DNA of 45,251 nucleotides from Niabella sp. (GCA_027493055.1 JAPUDO010000109.1:1-45251), one strand, 5' to 3'. Counted from the first letter of the stretch, positions 1 to 8,901 are shown. Numbers and translations are program-made. Notes: a model not told the origin generated them from the letters alone.

Positions 1-973
1 CCTTGCCATGCCCTTCATGACGCTTATGAGCTTTTCCATTATCCCCATGGTTTTATTTATGACCTTAAAGCAATTTGCCGACGGATTACAATATACCAAA
101 ACAGCCATGGCATTGTCTGTAGCAGCTATACCGCTGAATGTATTCTTAAACTGGCTGCTGATTTATGGCAACTGGGGATTTCCGCGGCTGGAGCTGATAG
201 GTGCAGGCTATGCCACGCTTATTACACGCATCCTCATTTTCCTGGCTTTGGGCTATGTGATACTCAACCATAAAATATTTAAAAAATACATGGCAGTGGC
301 CAAAAATCAGTGGGTTCTTAAAAAAAGCACCATTTCACAGTTACTGAAAATAGGCATACCCAGCAGCTTACAAATTGGTATGGAGGCTGGGGCGTTTGCT
401 GTATCGGGTATCTTAGTAGGTACAATTGGCGCGGCGCAGCAAGCAGCGCATCAGATTGCCCTGAGCTGCGCTTCTTTTGCTTTCATGGTTTCGTTAGGCC
501 TGTCGCAGGCCGGTTCAATACGTGTAAGCCATGCGTTTGGCAGCACTAACTGGAAAAGGATATCAGTGATCGGGAAAAGCACTATGGTCCTGGCTTTAGC
601 TTATGGCACTATATGTTGCCTGCTTTTTATCCTATTCAGGCAATATTTACCCCTGCTTTTTAACCACGAAGTGAAGGTAGTGAGCATTGCAGCAGCTTTA
701 TTACTTTTTGCAGCGGCTTTCCAGATACCCGATGCCCTGCAGGCCACCAGCGCCGGGCTATGCCGTGGCATTAAAGATGTGAATATTCCTACGGTGTTCA
801 TTTTTATTGCTTACTGGGTATTAGGTATTCCATCGGGATATTTAATGGCCTTTCATTTTGGAATGGCAGAAAAAGGCATCTGGATCGGTTTTATATGCGG
901 GCTGAGCCTTTCAGCGATCTTTTTAACAGCGAGGTTCCTGAAGAAAACCAACGTGGAGCGTATTAAAACATAA
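1..973 (+). CDS. MATE family efflux transporter, C-terminal part (cut by window edge)
   Basis: A multidrug and toxin extrusion transporter of the inner membrane, which expels small molecules in exchange for Na+ or H+. The reading frame is open to the first base of the window, so the 5' end lies outside; the ATG at 8 is internal. About 323 residues remain of the roughly 450 usual for the family. They show eight or so hydrophobic segments, a family-typical stretch near GIPSSLQIGMEAGAF, and then AAHQIALSCASFAFMVSLGLSQAGSIRVSHAFG (given here in pieces: AAHQIALS, then GLSQAGSIRVS), which matches the start of the second MATE repeat. Substrate cannot be read from sequence. It is not linked to the glycan genes further right. 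Confidence 0.9.
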   Translation, partial: LAMPFMTLMSFSIIPMVLFMTLKQFADGLQYTKTAMALSVAAIPLNVFLNWLLIYGNWGFPRLELIGAGYATLITRILIFLALGYVILNHKIFKKYMAVAKNQWVLKKSTISQLLKIGIPSSLQIGMEAGAFAVSGILVGTIGAAQQAAHQIALSCASFAFMVSLGLSQAGSIRVSHAFGSTNWKRISVIGKSTMVLALAYGTICCLLFILFRQYLPLLFNHEVKVVSIAAALLLFAAAFQIPDALQATSAGLCRGIKDVNIPTVFIFIAYWVLGIPSGYLMAFHFGMAEKGIWIGFICGLSLSAIFLTARFLKKTNVERIKT

Positions 974-1015
974 CCCTTATGCTTATCATTCAGCATTTCT
1001 TCAAAATTCAAATGA

Positions 1016-1023
1016 TACATTTG
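1016..1023 (+). promoter_or_regulatory. Candidate Bacteroidota -7 box (TACATTTG)
   Basis: TACATTTG matches the TAnnTTTG -7 consensus of Bacteroidota sigma factors. It ends five bases before the ATG of the response-regulator remnant, so a transcript from it would start at or next to the start codon and would be nearly leaderless. No convincing -33 TTTG is visible 19-21 bases upstream. Weak, pattern-based call. Confidence 0.3.
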
Positions 1024-1027
1024 TAAA

Positions 1028-1180
1028 ATGAAGATCCTGATAATAGAAGATGAGGAAGAGCTTGCCAAAAGTATTGCTGAATACCTTCCGGAAGAAATTA
1101 TTATTTCTGCAAAAACGGCGGTCGCCGGGGTTGATATTATCACCAACACCTTAAGTAACAATATCGATTTTAGAATGGAT
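1028..1180 (+). pseudogene. Truncated response regulator (N-terminal receiver fragment)
   Basis: The first 20 residues (MKILIIEDEEELAKSIAEYL) are the classic start of an OmpR-type receiver domain, with the first beta strand and the acidic pair (E-D) that binds Mg2+. After them the sequence no longer resembles a receiver: the phospho-acceptor Asp, the conserved Thr/Ser and Lys, and the whole winged-helix DNA-binding domain are missing. The frame runs on to 1339 but there overlaps the real DUF1697 gene in another frame. A full OmpR-type regulator has about 225 residues. I read this as the 5' stump left after a deletion; no partner histidine kinase is nearby. A tiny independent protein is possible but less likely. 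Confidence 0.55.
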
Positions 1181-1232
1181 CATACAGTTAATAAAAAAAA
1201 TTATTTTGCATTTTTAAACAAAGCGGTCCAAA

Positions 1233-1784
1233 ATGAAAGAAGCAACCCATGCCCGGCTTACCAGGTTCTGCGCTTTTCTGCGTGGCGTAAACGTAAAAGG
1301 AACTGCTATGAAAATGGCGGAAGTATGTTCTGTGTTTGAAAAAGCAGGAATGAAAAATGTGTCATCAGTTCTGGCCTCTGGGAATATCCTGTTTTCATCC
1401 GGTAAAAATAAAAAGGAATTAAAAGAGCTGCTTGAAAAAATGATGTCGGAGCACTTTGGCTACGAGGCCTTTCTTTTTGTAAAAGACAAAAATGAGGTTG
1501 AAGCAATTTTCAGCAATAATCCTTTTGAGGCCGGCCCTGGATTTCACATATACTGTTTTGCAGGAGTAGAAGGAGTAGAAAAAATATTGATGGAAACATT
1601 TCAAAAATCGGAGAAAGCAGCGGGAGAAAGCGCTCAAATCAGGGAAAGTAATTTCTATTGGAAAGTACCTAAAGGAAATACCCTGGATTCTGACTTCGGG
1701 AAAATATTAGGGAAAAAGCACCTTAAGGATTCTTTCACTTCCCGGAACCTGAATACTTTTGAGAAAACTTTGAAAAAGATGTAA
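1233..1784 (+). CDS. DUF1697 domain protein
   Basis: A protein of 183 residues whose length fits the DUF1697 family. The family signature is plain: FLRGVNVKG at residues 14-22, MAEVCSVFEKAGMKNV at about 28-43, and VLASGNILFSS at about 46-56. The C-terminal part ends in SRNLNTFEKTLK, corresponding to the R-N-xT motif of the family. Biochemical function is unknown for the family and none can be assigned here. The ATG at 1233 gives an N-terminus slightly longer than usual (the motif normally begins near residue 5), but no later ATG precedes the motif. It is soluble, with no signal peptide, and stands alone between the regulator stump and the sulfatase-fold gene. Confidence 0.85.
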   Translation: MKEATHARLTRFCAFLRGVNVKGTAMKMAEVCSVFEKAGMKNVSSVLASGNILFSSGKNKKELKELLEKMMSEHFGYEAFLFVKDKNEVEAIFSNNPFEAGPGFHIYCFAGVEGVEKILMETFQKSEKAAGESAQIRESNFYWKVPKGNTLDSDFGKILGKKHLKDSFTSRNLNTFEKTLKKM

Positions 1785-1888
1785 TTTTTTATCCCTGAAA
1801 ACAGGAAACCGTATTTCATTTGCTACTAATAATATTCATTTTCTTTACACCTGATCCTGTAACTTCGCCCGTTTCTAACAAATAAAAT

Positions 1889-3871
1889 ATGAACATCAGG
1901 AAGAGCTGGGCACAATCATTTGGAAAGCTGGTAAATGGCAGGTTCTCTGCATTATTTTCGGTTTTAGGATTATATATCGTTCTTTCATTTCTAACAAGAA
2001 TCATTTTTCTGATATGGTCAGCAAAAGATGCCGGTTTCAATTTACCTTATCTTTTAAGAGCCTTTCTTACAGGATTTATCTTTGACCTGGCTGCAGGGCT
2101 ATCCTTCCTGCTGCTATATGCGGTGTACCTGCTGCTGTTTCCCAAAAAATGGATCGGCTCACTGGCAGATAAGATCTTTACGTACGGTTATCTTTCCCTA
2201 ATCCTTGTCATTACCTTTTTTAGTTTAATGGCCGAGTTCCCTTTCTGGGATGAGTTTGGTGTAAGGTTCAATTTTATTGCAGTAGATTACCTAATCTACA
2301 CTTATGAAGTTGTTTCCAACATCAACCAGTCGTACCCTTTACCATTAATCATTACCGTTTTAATGACTTTGATAATCGGCACGCTTATACTGCTGCATAA
2401 AACAGGAACTTTCAGGAATACGTTTTCAGACAAGCGATCTATCCGTACCAGGGCAGCTTATGCGCTCCCTGTATTGTTAACCGCATTTTTGCTATTAACA
2501 GTAATGAAGAACAAGCAGGCCGACTTCAGTAATAACCTTGTGATCAATGAAGTGGGGAAGAACGGCGTTTTTTCTTTTTTTGCAGCCTTCAGGTCTAATG
2601 AACTGGACTATGACACCTTCTATCCAAAGCTCGAAGAAAAAGAAGCGTACCGTTTACTGAAGAAAACACTTTTACAGGAAAACCAGCACTACCTCTCAGA
2701 GCAAGGGGACGATATCAGCAGAATTACAAAAGGAGCGAATGAAATCCACCCCAATATCATTCTTGTTGCAATAGAAAGCTTTAGCGGTGATTTTTTAAAA
2801 GCATTTGGCAATGAGGATAACCTTACGCCTAATTATGACAGCCTTGCCAGCCAAAGCATTTTCTTTACTAATTTATATGCAACCGGCACAAGAACCGTGA
2901 GAGGTATGGAAGCGCTCACGCTGTGTGTTCCTCCAACACCCGGCAATAGTATTGTAAGAAGGCCCGGCAATCAGGGTATCTTTTCTATTGCTACCATCCT
3001 CAGAGAAAAAAACTACCACCCGTATTTCATTTATGGTGGCGATGGTTACTTTGATAACATGAACAACTTCTTTGGAGGGCAGGGTTTTGATATTGTAGAC
3101 AGGGACAGGGGCAATCCTTTATCTGATAAAATTGAAACACACCGCTATAATATTGCAGACGATGAAGTAAGCTTTGAAAATGCCTGGGGCATTTGTGATG
3201 AAGATATATACAAACAGGCCATCAGGTATGCTGATAAGAGCAGCACTGACAATACACCTTTCTTCCAGTTTGTAATGACAACATCTAATCACAAACCTTA
3301 TACTTTTCCTGAGGGCAAAATTGACCTGCCGCAGGGCAACAGGAATGCGGCCGTAAAATATACAGATTATGCACTGGGAAAATTCATTATGGAAGCACAA
3401 AAGAAGCCCTGGTTTAAGAATACAGTATTTGTTATTGTTGCTGATCACTGCGCCAGCAGTGCCGGTAAATGGGAAATTAATATTGATAAGCATCATATCC
3501 CTGCAATCATTTATAACCTGTCGCACGAACCAAAAAGGATAGACAGGCTGACCTCGCAAATAGACTTAATGCCTACCTTATTAGGCTACCTGGGATGGAG
3601 CTACAATACCGCCTTATTTGGTAAAGATATTAACCAGACAAAACAAGGAGAAGAAAGGGCTTTTATAGGCAACTACAGGACCTTAGGAATGTTGAAAGGC
3701 AATCTGTTTACCCAAATTGATGACCGCAAAAGAGTGACGCAATTCAGGGTATCGGCAAAGGACCAATCCTTTTCTGAACAAAAAAACCTAAACAAAGAAT
3801 TGGTGAATGAAACCATTTCCTATTATCAAACAGCCAGCGAACGGTTTAAGAACGGCAAGATGAAGGAGTGA
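1889..3871 (+). CDS. LTA synthase-like membrane sulfatase-fold protein
   Basis: A 660-residue inner-membrane enzyme with about five transmembrane helices in the first 200 residues, followed by a periplasmic alkaline-phosphatase/sulfatase-fold domain (about 270-600). The layout is that of the LtaS/MdoB family, which transfers phosphoglycerol-type head groups to cell-envelope polymers. Metal and catalytic motifs are visible: NIILVAIESFSGDF with the metal-binding Glu, GTRTVRGMEALTL with the putative nucleophilic Thr, and VIVADHCASSAG with Asp-His near residue 515. Bacteroidota lack teichoic acids, so the real acceptor is unknown; hydrolysis or transfer of phospholipid head groups is an inference. 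The gene stands alone, with a weak box (TAACTTCG) near 1859 upstream. Confidence 0.85.
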   Translation: MNIRKSWAQSFGKLVNGRFSALFSVLGLYIVLSFLTRIIFLIWSAKDAGFNLPYLLRAFLTGFIFDLAAGLSFLLLYAVYLLLFPKKWIGSLADKIFTYGYLSLILVITFFSLMAEFPFWDEFGVRFNFIAVDYLIYTYEVVSNINQSYPLPLIITVLMTLIIGTLILLHKTGTFRNTFSDKRSIRTRAAYALPVLLTAFLLLTVMKNKQADFSNNLVINEVGKNGVFSFFAAFRSNELDYDTFYPKLEEKEAYRLLKKTLLQENQHYLSEQGDDISRITKGANEIHPNIILVAIESFSGDFLKAFGNEDNLTPNYDSLASQSIFFTNLYATGTRTVRGMEALTLCVPPTPGNSIVRRPGNQGIFSIATILREKNYHPYFIYGGDGYFDNMNNFFGGQGFDIVDRDRGNPLSDKIETHRYNIADDEVSFENAWGICDEDIYKQAIRYADKSSTDNTPFFQFVMTTSNHKPYTFPEGKIDLPQGNRNAAVKYTDYALGKFIMEAQKKPWFKNTVFVIVADHCASSAGKWEINIDKHHIPAIIYNLSHEPKRIDRLTSQIDLMPTLLGYLGWSYNTALFGKDINQTKQGEERAFIGNYRTLGMLKGNLFTQIDDRKRVTQFRVSAKDQSFSEQKNLNKELVNETISYYQTASERFKNGKMKE

Positions 3872-4122
3872 TTGGCTGATAACCTAAGAAAGGTACCGGG
3901 GAAACTTTCAAAATGCCAGGCAACACCTTAAATTTCTTGTCTTATGGAAAGTTGTGCCGTTAAAAATCTTTATAATTTGGTATTTTAAAAATCTCAACCA
4001 GCAGGCTGGGTGATCTTATAGTAAAATATCCGGCAAAACAAATCAAAGTGATAAAAGACTGGCCGGTTGAATTGAAACAACAAGATATTTCTGATAATCG
4101 AAAATCAGGCAAAAGCATTCCA

Positions 4123-4602
4123 ATGAAAAAAATGGCAACTACCCTGCTCAAAGCCGGTTTCATAGCGGGAAGCCTAGATATCCTGTTGGCATTTGTCAAC
4201 GCGTGGTTGAGTTCAGGCGTTTCGCCGGAGCATATTCTGCGGTTTATAGCAAGCGGATTGATAGGCACAAAAGCATTTCAGGATCCGAACGGTATGGCTT
4301 TACTGGGTCTGGCAATACATTTTTTTATTGCTTTTTTCTGGACGGCTGTTTTCTTTTTCTGCTACCCAATATTTAAAGGTATAGTTCGTTCGAAGTTTAT
4401 GCAGGGAGTGCTTTACGGTATCTTTGTCTGGTTAATAATGAATGTAGTAGTACTGCCTGTAACCAATACACCAAAATCAGGGTTTCAATGGTCAGATGCA
4501 ATTAAAGGAACAGGCATACTTATTATTGCCATTGGATTTCCGGTGGCACATTTTACCCGCATATATTATCAGGAAAAAGAGATCATATTGAATAAAAAAT
4601 AA
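4123..4602 (+). CDS. Small four-helix membrane protein (YagU/DUF1440-like)
   Basis: A 159-residue integral membrane protein with four predicted helices, around residues 8-28, 60-85, 95-115 and 130-150. The reading frame is open further upstream to an ATG at 4048, but the extra 25 residues are polar and unlike the family, so the MKKMATTLL start at 4123 is preferred. The body resembles Bacteroidota proteins related to YagU/DUF1440, including the stretch GVLYGIFVWLIMN. Function is unknown. Six bases separate its stop from the next gene, the RibD-C-like reductase, so the two are very likely co-transcribed. Confidence 0.65.
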   Translation: MKKMATTLLKAGFIAGSLDILLAFVNAWLSSGVSPEHILRFIASGLIGTKAFQDPNGMALLGLAIHFFIAFFWTAVFFFCYPIFKGIVRSKFMQGVLYGIFVWLIMNVVVLPVTNTPKSGFQWSDAIKGTGILIIAIGFPVAHFTRIYYQEKEIILNKK

Positions 4603-4608
4603 TTAACG

Positions 4609-5154
4609 ATGAGAAAAGTAGTTTTAGATTTAGCAGTAACCTTAGACGGGTTCATTGAAGGCCCGAACGGTGAAACTGACTGGTGCATCATGGACGATGA
4701 TATGGATTTTAATGGTTTTTTGTCAACCATTGACACTATATTTTACGGCAGGGTAAGTTATGAAGCCTGGGGAAATTTTCAACCGGATGAAAAAGAGCAT
4801 GAAGCAACAATTCAATTTTGGCAGAACATCCATGCCAAGAAAAAGTATGTTTTTTCAAGTAAAAGCAGGGCTGATGATAAAGCTATATTTATAAATGCGG
4901 ATCTAACAGGCAAGGTATCTGAAATAAAAAAACAGGAGGGAAAAGACATCTGGCTATATGGCGGAGCAAGCCTTGTGAAGACCTTTATCCATCTGGGATT
5001 GATTGACATTTACAGGATATCGGTGCACCCCATAGCTTTAGGAAATGGGAAGCCGTTATTTGAAGAGCTGAAAGAGCGGTTAGAGTTGAAACTAATCAAA
5101 ACCAATATTTTTAAATCAGGCGTAGTGCAGCTTATTTATGAACCTGACAGATAG
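4609..5154 (+). CDS. Dihydrofolate reductase family protein (RibD C-terminal fold)
   Basis: A soluble 181-residue protein of the RibD C-terminal/DHFR-like family (COG0262 type). It starts with MRKVVLDLAVTLDGFIEGPNGETDW, in which the LDGFI and NGETDW blocks are typical. FYGRVSYEAW (about 45-54) and DIWLYGGASLVKTFIHLGLID (about 107-127) form the nucleotide-binding core, with the family GG motif. Such proteins are usually annotated as NADPH-dependent reductases or deaminase-reductases, but most lack a proven substrate. It is neither the folate enzyme nor RibD itself, because the deaminase half is missing. It follows the small membrane protein after a six-base gap. Confidence 0.85.
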   Translation: MRKVVLDLAVTLDGFIEGPNGETDWCIMDDDMDFNGFLSTIDTIFYGRVSYEAWGNFQPDEKEHEATIQFWQNIHAKKKYVFSSKSRADDKAIFINADLTGKVSEIKKQEGKDIWLYGGASLVKTFIHLGLIDIYRISVHPIALGNGKPLFEELKERLELKLIKTNIFKSGVVQLIYEPDR

Positions 5155-5524
5155 CGCCTTTAAATGTATATCATAAAATTCAGCGTGTTTTCAATATGCT
5201 ATCCGGCAAAACAGTCCACTATCTTTGCGAAGTAGAACAAGTCTGCGAACCGGCATACCGAGTTTTTTCATTCCGGGTGGACTTGAAAGGAATATGCCAT
5301 CCATCGTAAAAAGGTTTGAAGAAAATCCAGGTTCAAAATAAGATGAACCTGTTTAAACCGTAAAGTATCCGAAAAATAATGTTGTGCAGTTGCAACTTCG
5401 CATCCATTAAAAGAATAGCCTGAAAAACTATAACTTTGTGATCATTCAAAAAGGCTGTATCTACCCGATGCAGCTTTTTTAATAAGCTGGTAAACATTCA
5501 TACTCCAATAGCGTACGATATAAA
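5155..5524 (+). other. Intergenic region before rlmH, no gene seen
   Basis: No convincing reading frame, RNA gene or repeat is seen in these 370 bases. The one possible signal is TAACTTTG at 5431-5438, a match to the TAnnTTTG -7 box, 87 bases before rlmH. No TTTG -33 element lies at the proper distance, so the promoter call is weak. Confidence 0.4.
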
Positions 5525-5998
5525 ATGAAAATTGCATTCTGGTCCATTGGCAAAGTACACGAAGCCTATGTAAAAAGCGGTGTGGAAGACTTCTCCAAAC
5601 GCATCAACAATTACTTTAAACTGGAATGGGAAATCATTGCCCCGCTTAAAAATGCGGCTAAAATGACTGTTCATGATATTAAAAAAAGTGAGGCGGACAT
5701 TATACTTTCCAAAATTCAAAAGGATGATTTTTTAATTGCGCTTGATGAAAGAGGCGTTCAGTTGAGCTCAGAGGCGCTGGCACAGCAAATACAACAGTGC
5801 GCTAACAGTTCCGCCAAAAGGATCGTTTTTCTTATAGGAGGTGCTTTTGGTATTCATGAAACCCTTTTAAAAAGGGCCAATTTTCAATGGAGCCTTTCGA
5901 AGCTGGTATTTCCGCACCAGCTGGTAAGGTTAATACTGGCAGAGCAGGTGTACAGAGCCTGCACGATCCTGAAAAATGAAAAATATCACCATCAATAA
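5525..5998 (+). CDS. rlmH: 23S rRNA (pseudouridine-1915-N3)-methyltransferase RlmH
   Basis: A SPOUT-class methyltransferase that uses S-adenosylmethionine to methylate N3 of pseudouridine 1915 in helix 69 of 23S rRNA, acting on assembled ribosomes. The length of 157 residues is exactly that of the family. Signature parts are present: MKIAFWSIGKVHE at the start, LDERGVQLSSEALA (about 74-87), the knot-forming FLIGGAFGIHE (about 100-110) and the C-terminal SKLVFPHQLVRLILAEQVYRA with the family HQ-R-E-Q-YRA pattern. The final KYHHQ resembles the usual YHR/YHH tail. It converges with the short secreted gene to its right, 53 bases apart. Confidence 0.97.
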   Translation: MKIAFWSIGKVHEAYVKSGVEDFSKRINNYFKLEWEIIAPLKNAAKMTVHDIKKSEADIILSKIQKDDFLIALDERGVQLSSEALAQQIQQCANSSAKRIVFLIGGAFGIHETLLKRANFQWSLSKLVFPHQLVRLILAEQVYRACTILKNEKYHHQ

Positions 5999-6051
5999 AC
6001 TATAAAACTCCGTCATAATATTTTGGCACCAGTTTCTTCCATGCAGACGCG

Positions 6052-6498
6052 TCATTCGTCCTTTTTCGCCAGCAGACCCCTTGGTAACAGGCGACCCGTT
6101 GGTTCCGCTTCAACCTTTTTAATGATTCTATCAGCATAAGCTGCATATTCGCTTTCCATTAAAGTATGCACTCCTGCAGATTTATTAATGAGTTTAGTTT
6201 CACTCTTTTCTTCAAGAACAACCCGTAAATAATAGGCGCTATCGCTAAATTTACTTGAATCAGTATAAAAAAAATACAGCCCTGGTTTAATAAGCCCCCC
6301 GCTAATAACAGACTTTGGCTTATGAGTTAAAGATTCAAAAAAGTGCAATAAAGTCTTACCCTTAAAAGACGGTGCATTATCAACAATCCACTCTTGCTGT
6401 TTCTTTAGTTCTGACTGTGACTGTCCATGACTAATACTACTTATCAATACAAAAAAAATCAAGAGAGAAAATAACTGACGGAATTTCAAAGCTGACAT
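6052..6498 (-). CDS. Secreted protein of unknown function
   Basis: A 148-residue protein with a clear signal peptide: a basic start, hydrophobic core LFSLLIFFVLISS and a likely cleavage after SHG-Q near residue 25. The mature part is small and charged, with no cysteines and no domain I recognise. A short stretch LIKPGLYFFYTDSSKF suggests a beta-rich fold, but this is a guess. It is downstream of the PNGase F-type gene on the same strand, 84 bases away, so it may be the last gene of that transcript, or it may be an independent neighbour. Confidence 0.6.
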   Translation of the reverse strand: MSALKFRQLFSLLIFFVLISSISHGQSQSELKKQQEWIVDNAPSFKGKTLLHFFESLTHKPKSVISGGLIKPGLYFFYTDSSKFSDSAYYLRVVLEEKSETKLINKSAGVHTLMESEYAAYADRIIKKVEAEPTGRLLPRGLLAKKDE

Positions 6499-6582
6499 AC
6501 AGTTTTTTTTATTGACATAAAATTATAAAAATCAGATATCAATTCAAAGTAATTCTTATTTCACACTACGAATTTTGATTAA

Positions 6583-8508
6583 CTATTCCCGCTTTCTTTT
6601 ATTGATCCTTCCTTTAAATTGACTTACACCATCCATGAACGCCTCCACCACAATCCTGCCTTCAGGGAGATGCGTAAGATCATAATTAAATACAGCATTT
6701 TTGATACCTTTATATTCATGCTTTTGCCAGATAACGCCATCTACTGTAATCTGTACTGTCATGTTGCTTAGCCTGTTAGATACAACGCTTAGCTGCGTTT
6801 GGTCCACAACCGACCTGGGGTACAGGGAAAATGCATACCGGGCTACTGTTGTATCCCTCACAAAACCCGGAACGGCTTTAAAGCTGAGCATTTCACCATT
6901 GCCGCAATCGCTCTCAAAAGCATGGATAAGGGTTCCGCTCATATCAAACATACGCAGGTAGCCGTCACCATTCCTGGGCTGAGCCCAAAACTGCAGCCCA
7001 TCACCGGAAGTATCTATTAAATTCAGGGTGTATTTACCTGCCGCCAGCCGGATGGTATCGGTGTAGAGTGTAACAGCTTCCAGTTGCTTAGGTATTTTGT
7101 GAAAAATAGTATCCAGCCTGTCATTCACAAGAAAAATACTGTTGTCCTTTGGTTTGTTATTGGTAAGCAGTTGCAATACAAATTCCGAGGGAAATTTTTC
7201 AGGAGCTGTAAACGAAGCTTTCATTTCATTGTCGCCCGACCAGGCATCTGTTTTCCCGTTAGGTTTGCTAAGCACCACGCTAAATGTATTGACGCCATCC
7301 TTTTCCTGGATCTCACCAGGCAGTGCTATCTTGGCGGTCTTATTAAAGGGCAGCTCCCCTTTCCAGTGAAATATTTTTTTAGCAAACCCTTCCGTTCCAT
7401 ACACTATGGTAAGTGAACGAAGCGGATCCGATCCAAGATTCCTGATAGCTATGCGCGGGATAAAGCTTGCAGGGTTCAGCCTGAAAAAGCGCTGCTCATC
7501 GCTGGGCACCATGATAGCTTCAACTGCCACGTCTGTTTTCTGTTTAGGCGCTGTATATTGAAATAAATAGGCTGAAATATTTTCAATCGCCTGTATATTA
7601 CCGGTAGCTGTATAAGGCTCCATTTGCAGCGACACCTTATGGCTACCTGGTTTTGTGAATACATCTATCACATCCGGCTGCTGCAGATCGCCGGGGCACC
7701 AGTAAGCACGATCATATATCCAGGTACCTCCCTGCGGATACAGGGGATTATCACCACAGTCTTTCCACATATCACGCTGGTCAACAGATCTTCCGTCCAG
7801 TTTTATTTCTCTCCAACGACGGCAAAACTCACTGCACCCGCGCGGCCTGTCCATTCCATGCCCCGTATGCTGAATGCGTATGCGACTAAGGGCGGCACCA
7901 GTTACAGATTCATAATCAACCGGTAAAAGATACTCTTCAATCTTTGCATCAGGATCGCCATACTTATACCCCTTATTCCAAAGCGGCACCATGCCAAGCG
8001 GCGTAACAACAGGTGGTCCGGACAAAATTTCAAAATCTATGGTGAGCGCCCAGCCTACCGTATTATCCTCGTAACCGGAATGTATATAAACAACCTCCAC
8101 GCTGTCGCGCAGGTAAGGTGCAAAATCAGTAACATCTACCTGCCATTTCCAGTTCCAGCCTTTATTATAAATGCTGCCATAGGGAGTAAGCATCCGGCCT
8201 AACTCATAATCAAGCACGGTGCCATTTGATCCGCCTTTGCGGCGCAATACAATATGATCCAGGTAGTCCCAATGCGCAGTATTCAGGTTATCAGGACTTC
8301 CCAATGTAACGTTCATGGTTATTTTACGTACCGGGTAACTATTTCGTGGGAAAACGCCCCAGGCCGGGTATGGGTTTTCTCCTTTGGAAGGATCGCATAT
8401 AATGGTAGCACGGTTGTGTGTAACCACATGACTTGTTACAGGTTTTTGTGCAGCTGCGCCTGCAAAGGAACAGATCAATAGCAGGGGAAATACTGGCTTC
8501 AATTTCAT
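6583..8508 (-). CDS. PNGase F-type peptide-N-glycosidase, secreted, with C-terminal extension
   Basis: Cleaves the amide bond between asparagine and the first GlcNAc of N-glycans, releasing whole glycans from glycoproteins. The start at 8508 (MKLKPVFPLLL) gives a signal peptide ending near AGAAAQ; the longer frame to 8586 adds an unlikely 26-residue leader. In the 641-residue protein, HWDYLDHIVLRRKG holds Asp81, equivalent to catalytic Asp60 of Flavobacterium PNGase F. GCSEFCRRWREIKL holds Glu227, equivalent to Glu206, between two cysteines as in the known enzyme. The second disulfide pair is also kept (CGDNP and YWCPGD, Cys251 and Cys271). The third active-site glutamate aligns with Gly in HSGYED, although a Glu lies two residues on. 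The known enzyme has about 314 mature residues; here some 300 more follow, beta-rich and unassigned. Confidence 0.88.
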   Translation of the reverse strand: MKLKPVFPLLLICSFAGAAAQKPVTSHVVTHNRATIICDPSKGENPYPAWGVFPRNSYPVRKITMNVTLGSPDNLNTAHWDYLDHIVLRRKGGSNGTVLDYELGRMLTPYGSIYNKGWNWKWQVDVTDFAPYLRDSVEVVYIHSGYEDNTVGWALTIDFEILSGPPVVTPLGMVPLWNKGYKYGDPDAKIEEYLLPVDYESVTGAALSRIRIQHTGHGMDRPRGCSEFCRRWREIKLDGRSVDQRDMWKDCGDNPLYPQGGTWIYDRAYWCPGDLQQPDVIDVFTKPGSHKVSLQMEPYTATGNIQAIENISAYLFQYTAPKQKTDVAVEAIMVPSDEQRFFRLNPASFIPRIAIRNLGSDPLRSLTIVYGTEGFAKKIFHWKGELPFNKTAKIALPGEIQEKDGVNTFSVVLSKPNGKTDAWSGDNEMKASFTAPEKFPSEFVLQLLTNNKPKDNSIFLVNDRLDTIFHKIPKQLEAVTLYTDTIRLAAGKYTLNLIDTSGDGLQFWAQPRNGDGYLRMFDMSGTLIHAFESDCGNGEMLSFKAVPGFVRDTTVARYAFSLYPRSVVDQTQLSVVSNRLSNMTVQITVDGVIWQKHEYKGIKNAVFNYDLTHLPEGRIVVEAFMDGVSQFKGRINKRKRE

Positions 8509-8586
8509 CATACAGAAAGAAGCTTTTAACAGGTTATAAAAGGATCGTTTGAGAAGGCCCATAGATACAAGTTTGAAAGTAATCAC

Positions 8587-8901
8587 AGTGATTTAATCTG
8601 TAAACTCCTATCAAAAATAGGTACATCTCTCAATAATAAGAATCCGGGATTGAAGTTTTAATAAGTAGGAACAGGCATGCGGAATAATTTATTATTTCTG
8701 CTGTTCTAAAAATTTGATGCCACATCTGACAACAAATTTCCCTTTGTTCGTTCATCCATTACCAGGAGGTAATACAATAAGTGTGCGAGGCGCCCAGGCC
8801 TCGCACAGCAAAGATAAAGCTTATTGTACGAGCACGCCCGCCCACCAAAGTCATCCTGGCAGAAACGGGCCTCACACAGCGCAGTATGCAGCTATTTCAA
8901 G
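8587..8901 (-). other. Intergenic region with a nested inverted repeat, no gene
   Basis: This stretch between the DUF1080 gene and the PNGase F-type gene holds no convincing reading frame. Its main content is the two-level inverted repeat at 8773-8828 listed separately. The part nearer the PNGase gene (8590-8720) is AT-rich and could carry a promoter, but no clean -33/-7 pair was found. Confidence 0.5.
8773..8828. repeat. Nested inverted repeat / stem-loop
   Basis: The inner arms GTGCGAGGC (8783-8791) and GCCTCGCAC (8798-8806) are perfect complements around the six-base loop GCCCAG. Outside them, TACAATAAG (8773-8781) pairs perfectly with CTTATTGTA (8820-8828), leaving a 13-base bulge on one side. 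The inner stem is very GC-rich in an AT-rich surrounding. It lies about 75 bases past the stop of the DUF1080 gene. It may be an attenuating terminator or mRNA-stabilising stem that sets the level of PNGase expression; a mobile repeat is the alternative. Confidence 0.65.
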
